Assembly: GCF_030182585.1 (NCBI RefSeq)
Contig: NZ_JARXOW010000002.1
Location: 62,001 to 126,000 of the forward strand
DNA from: Pedobacter faecalis
GTDB lineage: Bacteria > Bacteroidota > Bacteroidia > Sphingobacteriales > Sphingobacteriaceae
Reading direction: 5' to 3'
DNA length: 64,000 bases
This document shows, in pieces, positions 44,992-53,991 of the stretch. A program made the translations under genes and the position numbers. Under the pieces are notes generated by a model, which was not told the DNA's origin, made no database searches, and was given only the letters and a program-made list of their open reading frames with translations. Numbering within the stretch: the stretch's first letter is position 1; every line of letters begins with the position of its first letter.

Positions 44992-46158
44992 CTAAGCCGG
45001 TTCCTTCAGCTTCACATACAGCAACTCAAAGTTCCGAAGGGCAGGAATGTCTTTAATCTCCGATACCGGTTTTTTACCCGGAGGCTTCATCGGTACCGGC
45101 ATCACGAAGTACTCACCCATGCGCGCTAATACCCTTCCCTTGGAAAAGAAACTGCTGTCCGATTTGGTTTTATAAGCACCCGCCTGCATCACCTTTCCGC
45201 TCTTCTTATGGTAAAATACATTTCTCGGTGTACGCCTCGAGCCAAAACTGTAACGGAAGGTCACCCAATCGTCGTTAATAAACAAACTGTTGTTATCATA
45301 CATCAGATTAGAAGACTCCATCCTGTTCCAGTACGCGAAATGGTCTTTAGGTGTTGCTTCAGTTTTTATGTCTATGTTCGGTTTTATGCTTTCAGGCAGC
45401 TCAACCGTGTATGCCGGCTTAATGCCTTTTTCCGACAGGCTGTAAATATTGCGATCAAGCAAAGGAAAATAGTAGACATCATTATCGTAGTTCTCGAACT
45501 GATGAGGAAAGGTCAGGTCCAGGTTCTTCTGTATGGGCCAGTAAAACATCTCCTTGGCCTGAGGGGTAAGCATATTGCCGCTGCGATGATATAGGCTGAT
45601 CCGTCGCATATACTTATTATTGTTGTTATTAAGCATTTCGCTTACATAAAAATCGCCGCTCTTGGCAAAGGTCAGTCCGAAGTCTTTAATGCCCACAATA
45701 GTAAGCGTGTCAAACGGCAGCCCGCTGGTTCTGTACCGGAAAATCTTTTTAAGATCAAGATCCAATATTTCAATAAGCCCGTTCTGACTGTCAAATGCTA
45801 CATCAGCGATATTTGTATAATTGTCATTGCGTTCATGCAGGTTATGGATCCTGGTTGCCGGCCTGCCTTTCTCATCAAAAATAAGCACCATGCTTTGCAG
45901 TCTGTCGGCCACAATAATCGCGCTGTCAGTCACAAACAGATTCGAAATATGCTTAATGGAGAAGCCTGAATCAGTTTTCAGTTTAACGCGATACATTTCA
46001 GCGGCAATATCTTCAATATACACCGTAGGCGTGTCATTAGGGTTCAGCCTGATCTTCTCGCCCAATGCAGTGGCGGGCTCAACGGTCTTGGCTTCTTTAT
46101 TTTGATTACAGCTGGCTGCGAGCAGTGCAATAAATAACAGTAACAGGCAATGTCTCAT
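44992..46158 (-). CDS. 6-bladed beta-propeller lipoprotein
   Basis: A 388-residue lipoprotein with a lipobox AASC (Cys17) and six repeated strand sets, for example the pairs SNLFVTDSAIIVADR, DVAFDSQNGLIEILD and FTFAKSGDFYVSEM, which is the pattern of the Bacteroidota 6-bladed propeller family. Such proteins are often encoded next to small exported peptides of unknown role. It overlaps nothing and lies tail-to-tail with the ABC gene (1 bp). The function is unknown; protein or peptide binding at the surface is a guess. Confidence 0.82.
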   Translation of the reverse strand: MRHCLLLLFIALLAASCNQNKEAKTVEPATALGEKIRLNPNDTPTVYIEDIAAEMYRVKLKTDSGFSIKHISNLFVTDSAIIVADRLQSMVLIFDEKGRPATRIHNLHERNDNYTNIADVAFDSQNGLIEILDLDLKKIFRYRTSGLPFDTLTIVGIKDFGLTFAKSGDFYVSEMLNNNNNKYMRRISLYHRSGNMLTPQAKEMFYWPIQKNLDLTFPHQFENYDNDVYYFPLLDRNIYSLSEKGIKPAYTVELPESIKPNIDIKTEATPKDHFAYWNRMESSNLMYDNNSLFINDDWVTFRYSFGSRRTPRNVFYHKKSGKVMQAGAYKTKSDSSFFSKGRVLARMGEYFVMPVPMKPPGKKPVSEIKDIPALRNFELLYVKLKEPA

Positions 46159-46214
46159 GAAATATCTGGATAAAACCTGCCATCCTACACGGATGGCAGA
46201 TCGGTTAGGGAATG

Positions 46215-46607
46215 CTAGTAGTCGTAGTGATAAGAACCCAGGATATTGGTTACATCATGCCCGGCCCATGGATCTGCCGGATAAGACGGTCCTGGTCTGC
46301 GGTCGTAAGTAACGATCTGCCCGCACATCGTCCCGGAGTTACTAGCAGTGAAATAGTAAAAGCCGTCATCATAACCATACCAGCCGTAGCTAGCATAGAA
46401 GTCGTCATTTACAAATGTCCACGTACCAGTCCTTCTCCAGGTTTCCGGATAACTGCCACAATATTTAGTTCCGTTTCCATCGGTCCATGCCGCAACAGCC
46501 TTGCTTGGCGAAGTGGTTACATCGTAGTCAAACGCTGCGTATTGCAGATTAAAAACAAGTGTTAATACAACGGCTAACACGCCTGTGATTTTTAATAATT
46601 TTTTCAT
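46215..46607 (-). CDS. Small secreted protein, Trp/Tyr-rich
   Basis: A 130-residue exported protein I do not recognise. It starts with MKKLLKITGVLAVVLTLVF, a signal peptide, and ends in an aromatic, Gly/Tyr-rich region (YASYGWYGYDDGFYYF). Two Cys residues (in KYCGSYP and GTMCGQIV) could form a disulphide. The C-terminus DPWAGHDVTNILGSYHYDY has a high fraction of Tyr and Asp. It sits upstream of the 6-bladed propeller lipoprotein, 56 bp away on the same strand, so they are likely co-expressed; this recalls propeller/secreted-peptide pairs in the phylum, but the family link is unproven. Confidence 0.6.
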   Translation of the reverse strand: MKKLLKITGVLAVVLTLVFNLQYAAFDYDVTTSPSKAVAAWTDGNGTKYCGSYPETWRRTGTWTFVNDDFYASYGWYGYDDGFYYFTASNSGTMCGQIVTYDRRPGPSYPADPWAGHDVTNILGSYHYDY

Positions 46608-46762
46608 TGTTTGTTTTTTAATGTGAATGATTAAGTATTAGGATGTTTCAAAGCAACATATGTCAGACCCCTGGCGGGGTCACCAGTGCTGAAGCTTAAA
46701 GCGCCTGCCGTTTACGGTCGGCGCCATACACAAGTGATACGTCATATAGGTATTGGTTTGTG

Positions 46763-48058
46763 TCATTTTGTTGCCGGATTGCCAGGAGCAGCCTGATGTT
46801 TTTGAAAATCATTCCGCTGCTTCAGCAGATCTTTTAATTCCTTCTTGAGCATCGTGCTGTCGTGCCATATTTTACTATGCTGATGACCGTAAGCCCCCAG
46901 GATGATGAGGTAAACTACAAAGCCAGACAAAGCAAGGCGGTTATACTTTTTATATTGTAAAGCCTTATCCAGGAAGTAGGCAATGAGAAAAAATACACCG
47001 ATCGATGCCATGTACACATAGCGGTCGGCCACAATCGCAAACCTCGAAATTGGGATAATGTGCAAGGCCACACCCAGGTGAATAATAAAGAACACAATCC
47101 CAAAGAACACCCAGCGTTTCTTCCAGAAATCCAGAAAAGACACCACGATGATCAGCAGCATCGCCGGATAGAGCCAAAACCTGAGAGGTACGTTCTCGCC
47201 CATGGCATTTGGAAACATATACAGATAACTCAGGTTCACCGGGAACAAACATTTCACCAGGTATTCCGTGATGGAGTAAGAGGCAAATATTACATTCTGA
47301 TAAAAAGGATATTTAGGGGCATCCGAGAGCAGACCCACTTTATCGGCCCCCTGCGACAGCAGCGTGATGTATCCAAAGATCAGTGACAGCACAAAGAAGG
47401 GAATTTTTTCTAACCATACACTGCGCGACTTCAGGTCACGTTTCAACGTATAATCTACCAGCAGCAGGCATACAGGCAAAGTAACGGCCTGCTCTTTGCC
47501 ACCAAAGGAGCAAATGAAAAGAAAAAGCGTAAGAACGTAAAACGCCACCTTTCTGTTTTCAAGATAACTTAAATAGGCATGGAGGGCAGCCAGGTAGAAG
47601 AAACTGTAGATTAATATCTTAGACGCAGATATCCAGGCGACCGACTCCACCAGGAAGGGGTGCACCGCCATCAGTAATGCCGTGATCATGGCTATGCGTT
47701 GCACAGAAGCGCGCTCAAAACTCTCCGCTTTGCCAAGCAATCTCAGCATAAAGAAATAAGTAAGCACCGCATTGGCTACGTGCAGCAGAACGCCAAAGGT
47801 ATGAAACCAGAAGGGATCATAACCAAACAAGGCATACAAAGCTGTGTAAGAAAGCTGGTTTAGCGGAGCATACTGACCCTCGTAAAAATCAGTGAATATC
47901 GCCTCCAGATTTTCCATGGTAAAGCCACCCGCCGTGTACAGGTTAATCACCACCCATTGGTCGTCCCAGGCCAGCTGGAACTGATGCGAGAAAACAGGAA
48001 TATATACAAGCACAGCAGCTACTGCCAGTGCAAGCACAGCCTTCAGCGTTTTAGTCAT
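46763..48058 (-). CDS. Multi-pass membrane protein, GT-C/TMTC-like
   Basis: A 431-residue integral membrane protein with about ten hydrophobic helices. The N-terminus has FSHQFQLAWDDQWVVI, an Asp pair in the first outer loop typical of GT-C glycosyltransferases such as the TMTC/O-mannosyltransferase type, and later SWQ-like AWISASKILIYSFFYLAALH and WDKVGLLSD-type loops. TMTC proteins carry C-terminal TPR repeats, which are absent here; instead the chain ends in a short charged tail. It ends 16 bp before the HTH gene's stop, on the same strand. A role in protein or lipid glycosylation is inferred. Confidence 0.7.
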   Translation of the reverse strand: MTKTLKAVLALAVAAVLVYIPVFSHQFQLAWDDQWVVINLYTAGGFTMENLEAIFTDFYEGQYAPLNQLSYTALYALFGYDPFWFHTFGVLLHVANAVLTYFFMLRLLGKAESFERASVQRIAMITALLMAVHPFLVESVAWISASKILIYSFFYLAALHAYLSYLENRKVAFYVLTLFLFICSFGGKEQAVTLPVCLLLVDYTLKRDLKSRSVWLEKIPFFVLSLIFGYITLLSQGADKVGLLSDAPKYPFYQNVIFASYSITEYLVKCLFPVNLSYLYMFPNAMGENVPLRFWLYPAMLLIIVVSFLDFWKKRWVFFGIVFFIIHLGVALHIIPISRFAIVADRYVYMASIGVFFLIAYFLDKALQYKKYNRLALSGFVVYLIILGAYGHQHSKIWHDSTMLKKELKDLLKQRNDFQKHQAAPGNPATK

Positions 48059-48074
48059 ACATTAAAAAAAAAGA

Positions 48075-48317
48075 TTAGCTTACCTGTTCAAGGTGCTTAA
48101 ACTGAAAATCGAAAGTGCCATCCCGGCAATAATAATAAGAGCGTCTTGTCCGCGAGTACCTCACATCGGCGCCGAGCGACCGCAAAATATCCACGTACTC
48201 GAACACCGTCCGTTCGCTCACGCTGAGTTTTTTCGCAAGCTGTTCCGGCGATCCGGTGTTGCGCTTTCGGATAAGTTCATTTAAATAGTCGAGGCGATCA
48301 AAATAATACTTAGGCAT
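48075..48317 (-). CDS. Small HTH-domain DNA-binding protein
   Basis: An 80-residue protein with an HTH_11/DeoR-type winged helix in its first 55 residues: YFDRLDYLNELIRKRNTGSPEQLAKKLSVSERTVFEYVDILRSLG, shown here as the pieces YFDRLDYLNELIRKRNTG and SVSERTVFEYVDILRSL. The ATG at 48317 is chosen; an upstream Met would add 11 residues of no family similarity. No ligand domain is present, so it may act as a small regulator of the adjacent GT-C gene. Confidence 0.72.
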   Translation of the reverse strand: MPKYYFDRLDYLNELIRKRNTGSPEQLAKKLSVSERTVFEYVDILRSLGADVRYSRTRRSYYYCRDGTFDFQFKHLEQVS

Positions 48318-48422
48318 AGGGAAATGATTAAGTTTTTGAGCTGTTAACAAAAAAGGTTTATACTGGTTGTATAAAGTTAAGCATCTATACCGCAGAAAAT
48401 CTGCGTTCTACAACTTTTTTTT

Positions 48423-48465
48423 TTAAACAAAAAAAAGAGCCTGATATTTCAAATACCAGGCTCTT
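48423..48465 (-). terminator. Rho-independent terminator for the 48485 gene
   Basis: A 9-bp stem (AAGAGCCTG at 48435-48443 with CAGGCTCTT at 48457-48465) reads as a terminator on the minus strand, with a run of T residues at 48436 to 48423. It lies just downstream of the lipoprotein gene on that strand. Confidence 0.85.
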
Positions 48466-48484
48466 CTTAAAAATACAGATAAGT

Positions 48485-48898
48485 TTAGGTCACGTCCCTC
48501 GAAGGAATCAATACCACTTTCATCCGGATTGGAACTTCGGGTTTTAGCGGATTTTCACTGTAGACCGATTGTTGTATGTCAATTCTTATACCGCCCTTAT
48601 AGTGCTCATAGCTGTATGCAATACCTTCGTAAGTGTACGGAAGCTGGATATAGCTGCTTTTCTTTACAGGGTGATCAAGATAAACCAATACACCCTCTAT
48701 ATCAACATTTAGCTGATCAATTTCCGGGACATCAATCGTGGCCGTATACGTTCCGCCGTCCGTAGATTCCACCCACTCATCAGGCTGTATATTAAATATA
48801 ATTGTTCTGTTAGACGTTTCCTGAATGATGGTGTCTTTTTTGCACGACACCAGGCCCAGCGTGGTGGTACAGAGAAGGAGTAGAATTAGATTTCTCAT
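48485..48898 (-). CDS. Hypothetical lipoprotein
   Basis: A 137-residue lipoprotein with signal LILLLLCTTTLGLVSC; the lipobox LVSC places the lipid-anchored Cys at residue 19. The mature part looks all-beta: RTIIFNIQPDEWV, TYTATIDVPEI and IRMKVVLIPS. I do not recognise the family. It is a single-gene unit between the ilvA end and the terminator at 48423-48465. Confidence 0.65.
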   Translation of the reverse strand: MRNLILLLLCTTTLGLVSCKKDTIIQETSNRTIIFNIQPDEWVESTDGGTYTATIDVPEIDQLNVDIEGVLVYLDHPVKKSSYIQLPYTYEGIAYSYEHYKGGIRIDIQQSVYSENPLKPEVPIRMKVVLIPSRDVT

Positions 48899-48952
48899 GA
48901 TTTGCGTGTTTTTTAATGTTAAAGCAAATCTGCTGCCAATAGTTAAATATTT

Positions 48953-48976
48953 GGTTTAAACCCAAGGGCTTAAACC
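48953..48976 (-). terminator. Hairpin overlapping the ilvA stop codon, end of BCAA operon
   Basis: On the minus strand, an 11-bp stem with one G-U pair (arms 48966-48976 and 48953-48963) overlaps the ilvA stop at 48970-48972. The tail is AAATATTTAAC and not a clean U-run, so intrinsic termination is uncertain, but the hairpin would stabilise the 3' end of the long operon mRNA. Confidence 0.5.
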
Positions 48977-50226
48977 AGATATTCAAACAAGGTCTGATCG
49001 TTGTTCACTTCTATGATCTCAAACTTGAACGCCTTCATACGTTCTACGAGCGACACATAATCGGCCCTGTTGGCCAATTCAATGCCTACCAGGGCAGGAC
49101 CATTCTCACGATTTGTTTTTTTGATGAACTCAAACCGGGTGATATCGTCATGCGGACCTAACACATTATTTACAAAGAGTTTCAGTGCACCTGGTCTTTG
49201 CGGAAAGCGCACAATAAAATAATGTTTCAATCCCTCAAAGAGGAGCGACTTCTCCTTGATCTCCTGCATACGCTCAATATCGTTGTTTCCGCCGCTTACA
49301 ATACATACGACCGTTTTTCCCTTGATGTCGTCCTTAATATAGTCCAGCGAAGCCACAGCAAGCGCACCTGCCGGCTCTACCACTATGGCATCCTCGTTGT
49401 ACAGCTTTAAAATCGTTGTGCATACACGGCCTTCCGGCACGAGCAACATCTGGTCGAGCAACTGCGCGCAGTACGAAAAAGTCAGATTACCCACACGTTT
49501 TACCGCCGCACCGTCAACAAAGCGATCAATATCGTCGAGCAATACCGGGGCACCGCTTTCCAGTGCAAGCTTCATGGAAGGCGCCCCTTCCGGTTCCACG
49601 CCAATCAGTTTAACGTCAGGCTTCACACCCTTTATATAACTGCCCACGCCTGAAGCCAGGCCGCCGCCGCCCACTGGCATCACAATGACGTCCAGATCAG
49701 GCAGGTCTTCATAGATCTCTACGCCAACCGTACCCTGTCCCTCCATAATTTTCGGATTATCGAAAGGAGGGATAAAGGTCATCCCATGCTTTTCCGTATA
49801 CAGCAACGCCTCGCGCAAACAGTCGTCAAATGTATCACCCACCAGCACAATCTCAATAAGGTCGCCGCCAAACATCTCCGTTTGCCTCACCTTTTGCTTA
49901 GGCGTAATCTCCGGCATAAAGATCACACCCTTAATGTTCAGTTTCTTGCACGAATAAGCCACGCCCTGTGCGTGATTGCCTGCACTCGCACAAACCACAC
50001 CCTGGGTCATTTCTGCGGGTTGCAGACTGCTGATCATGTTATACGCGCCCCGGAGTTTGTACGAGCGCACCACCTGCAGGTCCTCCCGCTTCAGGTATAT
50101 CTCTGCACCATACCGTTCCGAAAGCACCGCATTGTACTCCAGGGGAGTCCGCCGTACGGTTCCTTTCAGCCGCAGGGCAGCCCGTTCAAAATCCAGTTCT
50201 GTTGTTTCTATATTCATATGTTGCAT
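48970..50226 (-). CDS. ilvA: Threonine ammonia-lyase, biosynthetic
   Basis: Deaminates threonine to 2-oxobutanoate, the entry point to isoleucine. The PLP Lys57 lies in LQVVRSYKLRGAYN, the glycine loop in VMPVGGGGLASGVG, and the C-terminal 90 residues form one ACT-like regulatory domain (HYFIVRFPQRPGALKLF), as in Bacillus-type IlvA (about 420 residues) rather than the longer E. coli enzyme with two ACT domains. Feedback by isoleucine is therefore plausible. It is the last gene of the operon. The ATG at 50226 begins 3 bp after leuA; a second one at 50217 is also possible. Confidence 0.94.
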   Translation of the reverse strand: MQHMNIETTELDFERAALRLKGTVRRTPLEYNAVLSERYGAEIYLKREDLQVVRSYKLRGAYNMISSLQPAEMTQGVVCASAGNHAQGVAYSCKKLNIKGVIFMPEITPKQKVRQTEMFGGDLIEIVLVGDTFDDCLREALLYTEKHGMTFIPPFDNPKIMEGQGTVGVEIYEDLPDLDVIVMPVGGGGLASGVGSYIKGVKPDVKLIGVEPEGAPSMKLALESGAPVLLDDIDRFVDGAAVKRVGNLTFSYCAQLLDQMLLVPEGRVCTTILKLYNEDAIVVEPAGALAVASLDYIKDDIKGKTVVCIVSGGNNDIERMQEIKEKSLLFEGLKHYFIVRFPQRPGALKLFVNNVLGPHDDITRFEFIKKTNRENGPALVGIELANRADYVSLVERMKAFKFEIIEVNNDQTLFEYLV

Positions 50227-50228
50227 CG

Positions 50229-51401
50229 CTAAGCCTGGCTTTTCTCCAGAGTTGCAGCCAGTGAATGCACGTCTTCATCGTTGATCTGACCCTTTGCGTC
50301 GGCCAACACCAGGAAACGCTCATACACTTTATCCAAAGCCGGACGGTCGAGCTCATAGCCCAAACGCTCCAAATGATGCTTTAAGGCATGGCGACCGCTG
50401 CGCGCGGTCAGCACAATATCCGCAGAGCCTACACCCACGTCTTCCGGTTTGATGATCTCGTAATTCTCACGGTGCTTTAAAAAGCCATCCTGATGGATGC
50501 CAGAGCTATGCGCAAAGGCATTCTGCCCTACAATAGCCTTGTTAGGCTGTACCGGCATGCGCATCATACTGCTCACCATGTCGCTAATCCTTCTAAAGTG
50601 TTTGCTATTGATGTTGGTATGCAGTCCAAGGTCATGATGCGTCTTCAAAATCATCGTCACTTCCTCCAAAGCCGTATTCCCGGCGCGCTCGCCAATACCG
50701 TTTATGGTACATTCCACCTGGCGTGCACCGTTAATAATGCCAGATAGGCTGTTGGCCGTAGCCAAACCAAGGTCGTTGTGGCAATGCACCGAGATAATCG
50801 CCTGATCGATGTTCTTCACATTTTCTTTCAGGAAGCGGATCTTAGAGCCGTACAGTTCCGGTAAGCAATAGCCATTCGTATCCGGAATGTTAACCACCGT
50901 AGCACCGGCAGCAATCACCGCCTCGATCATCTGTGCAAGGAATACATTGTCGGCGCGACCAGCATCCTCTGCATAGAATTCAATATCCTCTACAAACTGC
51001 TTGGCATATTTAACCGCCTCCACGCCGCGCTCCAGGATCTGCTCGCGAGTACTGTTAAACTTGTATTTGATGTGCATGTCCGAAGAACCTATACCCGTAT
51101 GTATACGCGGGCGCTTAGCATACTTCAGTGCAGCAACTGCCGAATCAATATCACCCTTGTTGGCGCGGGTAAGCGCACAGATGATCGGTTCAGAAACCGC
51201 TTTCGACAGTTCAACCACGCTCTGGAAGTCGCCCGGACTCGATATCGGGAACCCCGCTTCAATAACATCTACGCCCAGTGCCTCAAGCTCCCTGGCAATT
51301 TCAATCTTTTCAGGCGTGGCCAACTGGCAGCCAGGTACTTGCTCACCATCGCGAAGGGTGGTGTCAAAAACATAAACTCTATTCGGATCGTGTAACATCA
51401 T
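50229..51401 (-). CDS. leuA: 2-isopropylmalate synthase, short form
   Basis: Condenses acetyl-CoA with 2-oxoisovalerate, the first step of leucine synthesis. The 390-residue protein has the metal-binding opening [16 protein letters not shown], the catalytic [15 protein letters not shown] and the [15 protein letters not shown] block. It ends with the subdomain containing [12 protein letters not shown] and lacks the C-terminal regulatory (LeuA dimer) domain of about 120 residues that mediates leucine feedback in standard enzymes. It is more likely IPMS than homocitrate or citramalate synthase because it lies within leuBCD. Allosteric leucine inhibition of the usual kind is not expected. Confidence 0.92.
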   Translation of the reverse strand: MMLHDPNRVYVFDTTLRDGEQVPGCQLATPEKIEIARELEALGVDVIEAGFPISSPGDFQSVVELSKAVSEPIICALTRANKGDIDSAVAALKYAKRPRIHTGIGSSDMHIKYKFNSTREQILERGVEAVKYAKQFVEDIEFYAEDAGRADNVFLAQMIEAVIAAGATVVNIPDTNGYCLPELYGSKIRFLKENVKNIDQAIISVHCHNDLGLATANSLSGIINGARQVECTINGIGERAGNTALEEVTMILKTHHDLGLHTNINSKHFRRISDMVSSMMRMPVQPNKAIVGQNAFAHSSGIHQDGFLKHRENYEIIKPEDVGVGSADIVLTARSGRHALKHHLERLGYELDRPALDKVYERFLVLADAKGQINDEDVHSLAATLEKSQA

Positions 51402-51410
51402 TCTTAAGGT

Positions 51411-52502
51411 TTAGTTGCTGTAAGCATTTTGTGTAACAAATTTCAATACAAGTTTTCCCATCTCCGCAGTGCCAAGCACATGGTAAGGGCTCGTTGCGCC
51501 ATCGGCAATATCATTGGTACGGTAACCTTCTTTCAACACACGGTCAACCGCCGCGATCACCACCTTAGCTTCCTCTTTCATACCAAATCCAATTTCCAGC
51601 ATCAGGGATACCGACAGGATAGAGGCCAGCGGATTGGCCAGGTTCTTTCCGGCGATATCGTGTGCCGAACCATGGATAGGCTCGAAGAATCCGGTGCCAT
51701 CGCCTACAGAGGCAGAGGCCAGCATACCCATAGAACCTGCAATCTGCGAAGCCTCGTCGGTCAGGATATCACCAAACAGATTGGCGGTAAGCACCACATC
51801 AAAACGTTTAGGGTCTTTGATGAGCTGCATTGCGGCGTTGTCGATAAACATATGTTCAGTTTCCACCTCCGGATATTCTTTGGCAATAGTCTGAACTGTT
51901 TCCCGCCATAGACGCGAGCTTTCCAAAACATTTGCTTTATCTACCGAGCACAAACGCTTGCTTCGCTGCATGGCAGCTTCAAAAGCCTTGCGTGCAATAC
52001 GCTCCACCTCATAGCGGTGATAGATCATAAGGTCGGACGCCGTGTTGCGGTCTTCCGACCTTGTCTTTTCCCCGAAGTACACATCGCCCGTCAGCTCCCG
52101 GAAAAACAGGATGTCTGTTCCTTTCAGGATCGCTGGTTTAATGCTCGAAGCGTTCAGCAGCTCGTCGAACAGCAGGATAGGGCGTAAGTTGGCGTACAAG
52201 CCAAGCTCCTTACGGATCTTAAGCAAGCCCTGCTCCGGGCGCACCTTCAGCGAAGGATCATTATCGTACATCGCATGGCCTACAGCGCCAAATAAAATGG
52301 CATCGCTCTGCTTTGCCTTCTCAAGCGTTTCGTCGGGCAGCGGATTGCCGGTTGCTTCAATGGCGGCGTGACCCATCAGGGCCTCGTCAAAGCTGAATTC
52401 GTGACCGAAATCAGCAGCTATTTGTTCCAGGATAGCCTTACCCCAGGTGGTTACTTCCGGACCAATTCCGTCACCGGGTATTACTAAAATGTTCTTCTTC
52501 AT
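51411..52502 (-). CDS. leuB: 3-isopropylmalate dehydrogenase
   Basis: NAD-dependent oxidation and decarboxylation of 3-isopropylmalate. The 363-residue chain starts with VIPGDGIGPEVTTWG, the nucleotide and substrate site, has RELTGDVYFGEK near residue 140 and the metal/active-site region TANLFGDILTDEASQIAGSMG, and ends within the usual length. It lies directly downstream of an ABC-ATPase gene and 9 bp before leuA. Adjacent genes leuC, leuD and leuA confirm the pathway. Confidence 0.96.
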   Translation of the reverse strand: MKKNILVIPGDGIGPEVTTWGKAILEQIAADFGHEFSFDEALMGHAAIEATGNPLPDETLEKAKQSDAILFGAVGHAMYDNDPSLKVRPEQGLLKIRKELGLYANLRPILLFDELLNASSIKPAILKGTDILFFRELTGDVYFGEKTRSEDRNTASDLMIYHRYEVERIARKAFEAAMQRSKRLCSVDKANVLESSRLWRETVQTIAKEYPEVETEHMFIDNAAMQLIKDPKRFDVVLTANLFGDILTDEASQIAGSMGMLASASVGDGTGFFEPIHGSAHDIAGKNLANPLASILSVSLMLEIGFGMKEEAKVVIAAVDRVLKEGYRTNDIADGATSPYHVLGTAEMGKLVLKFVTQNAYSN

Positions 52503-52512
52503 ATATCTTCAT

Positions 52513-53991
52513 TTATGCACCCACAGGTGCCAATAAGTTTCCAACGGATTTTACTGCTCCGTTTTCCAATACAATTCGTTTTTCTATGCAGGCGGGCAAG
52601 TGCGACTCAAAATGGCCTACATAAATTAATGTGGTGCCATGATCGCACAGGGCGTCGACAAGTTTGTTAAAATAAGCCGTTTGCTGACTGTCCAGACCCT
52701 GACAGGGCTCATCCAGGATCAGCAGTTCCGGATTTTTGATCACCGTCCGGGCCAGCAGCGCCAAACGCTGTGTTCCCAAGGGCAGTTCGGCCAGCAGGGT
52801 ATGCTTATGTTCCAGTATTCCGAAAAATCGCATCAGCTCGTCGGCCTGCGCAAGCTTGCTCGTACCGGGTGTGCAAAACAGGCCTGAACTGTCATAAAAG
52901 CCCGAAACCACGCTCTGCCCCAAGGTAGACGATCCGTCAAAATACCAATGCAGTTCAGGGGATATCAGCCCGATACGCTGCTTAATGTCCCATATACTCT
53001 CACCGCTACCACGCTTATGCCCAAAAAGATACAGGTTGTTGGCATAAGCCTGCGGGTGGTCGCCGCAAATCAGGCTCAGCAAAGTCGACTTCCCGGAACC
53101 ATTCGGGCCCTGCAACAGCCACTTTTCGCCGGCTTTCACCTCCCAGCTGATGTCTTTCAACACCTGTTTATCCCCGTAGGAAATATTAACCCCCGTCATT
53201 TTAATCATGAACTCAGGGGTCATTTTACTGGGTGATACCCGCAGGAAGTCTGGAAGCCGACCAATATCATGGTTCACCTGCCCGGCAGATTCCCGGGCCT
53301 CATGCTCAGAAATCTCCGCAATGCTCCCTCCATCAATCTCCGCAAAGCGATTGATGCAGGAAGGCCATTCCAGATCGTTACCAAATAGGACCAGTTGCGT
53401 ACCCTTTGCCGCCATATCGTCAAGCAAAGCATTCAGGTTGCGCCTTGACTGCTTGTCCAGCCCGTTATACGGCTGGTCGAGCACCAGCAACTGAGGCTTA
53501 AGCCAAAGGGCTTTAATCAGCTGCAGTTTCTTATGCTCACCGCTCGAAAGCTGGATCAAGGTCGACCCCCTCAGCGCCTCATAGTTCAGCGCCCGCAAAA
53601 TCGGGTCTGCATCGCTCAGTTTCAGCTGATGTACGGCCGCAAAATTTTCCAACTCAGCCCGAATGGTTGAAGTTGTTTCCGTGGCCTGACGGTTATACCG
53701 CTGCTGGTAATAAAAATTAGATTGTCCTTCCAGGTCTTTAAACTGGTACCAGTTGGCCACATAGTAAGCTTTGGCAGGCAGCGCAGAAGTGTCGTCATAA
53801 TGCCGTTCCACCGAACCGGTGAAAGGAAGGAGACCCGCAATAGCTTTCGCCAAAGAAGTCTTTCCGCTGCCGCTAGCGCCGCGTACCAGCCAGTGCTCGC
53901 CCCGCCGTATCGTCCAGGTCAAATCCCGAAACACCGGTTTTCTGCCGTGTCTCAGGTTAAGATGGGTGATATGGACGAAAGGCTCTGTCAC
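52513..53991 (-). CDS. Tandem ABC ATPase, ModF-like, inside the leu cluster
   Basis: A 492-residue protein with two ABC ATPase domains and no membrane segment. Domain 1: Walker [10 protein letters not shown], signature [15 protein letters not shown], Walker [13 protein letters not shown]. Domain 2: Walker [10 protein letters not shown], a degenerate signature [12 protein letters not shown], Walker [13 protein letters not shown]. The layout matches ModF/PhrA-type proteins rather than a transporter. The GTG start overlaps the leuD stop by 4 bp, and leuB follows after 10 bp, so it is translated as part of the BCAA operon. What it does there is unclear; molybdate-linked or translation-linked roles are both only guesses. 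Confidence 0.88.
   Translation of the reverse strand: MTEPFVHITHLNLRHGRKPVFRDLTWTIRRGEHWLVRGASGSGKTSLAKAIAGLLPFTGSVERHYDDTSALPAKAYYVANWYQFKDLEGQSNFYYQQRYNRQATETTSTIRAELENFAAVHQLKLSDADPILRALNYEALRGSTLIQLSSGEHKKLQLIKALWLKPQLLVLDQPYNGLDKQSRRNLNALLDDMAAKGTQLVLFGNDLEWPSCINRFAEIDGGSIAEISEHEARESAGQVNHDIGRLPDFLRVSPSKMTPEFMIKMTGVNISYGDKQVLKDISWEVKAGEKWLLQGPNGSGKSTLLSLICGDHPQAYANNLYLFGHKRGSGESIWDIKQRIGLISPELHWYFDGSSTLGQSVVSGFYDSSGLFCTPGTSKLAQADELMRFFGILEHKHTLLAELPLGTQRLALLARTVIKNPELLILDEPCQGLDSQQTAYFNKLVDALCDHGTTLIYVGHFESHLPACIEKRIVLENGAVKSVGNLLAPVGA

Noticed and set aside
46666..46681. Short hairpin GACCCC/GGGGTC
   Set aside because: Six base pairs without a T-run or conservation evidence; not enough to call a terminator or RNA.
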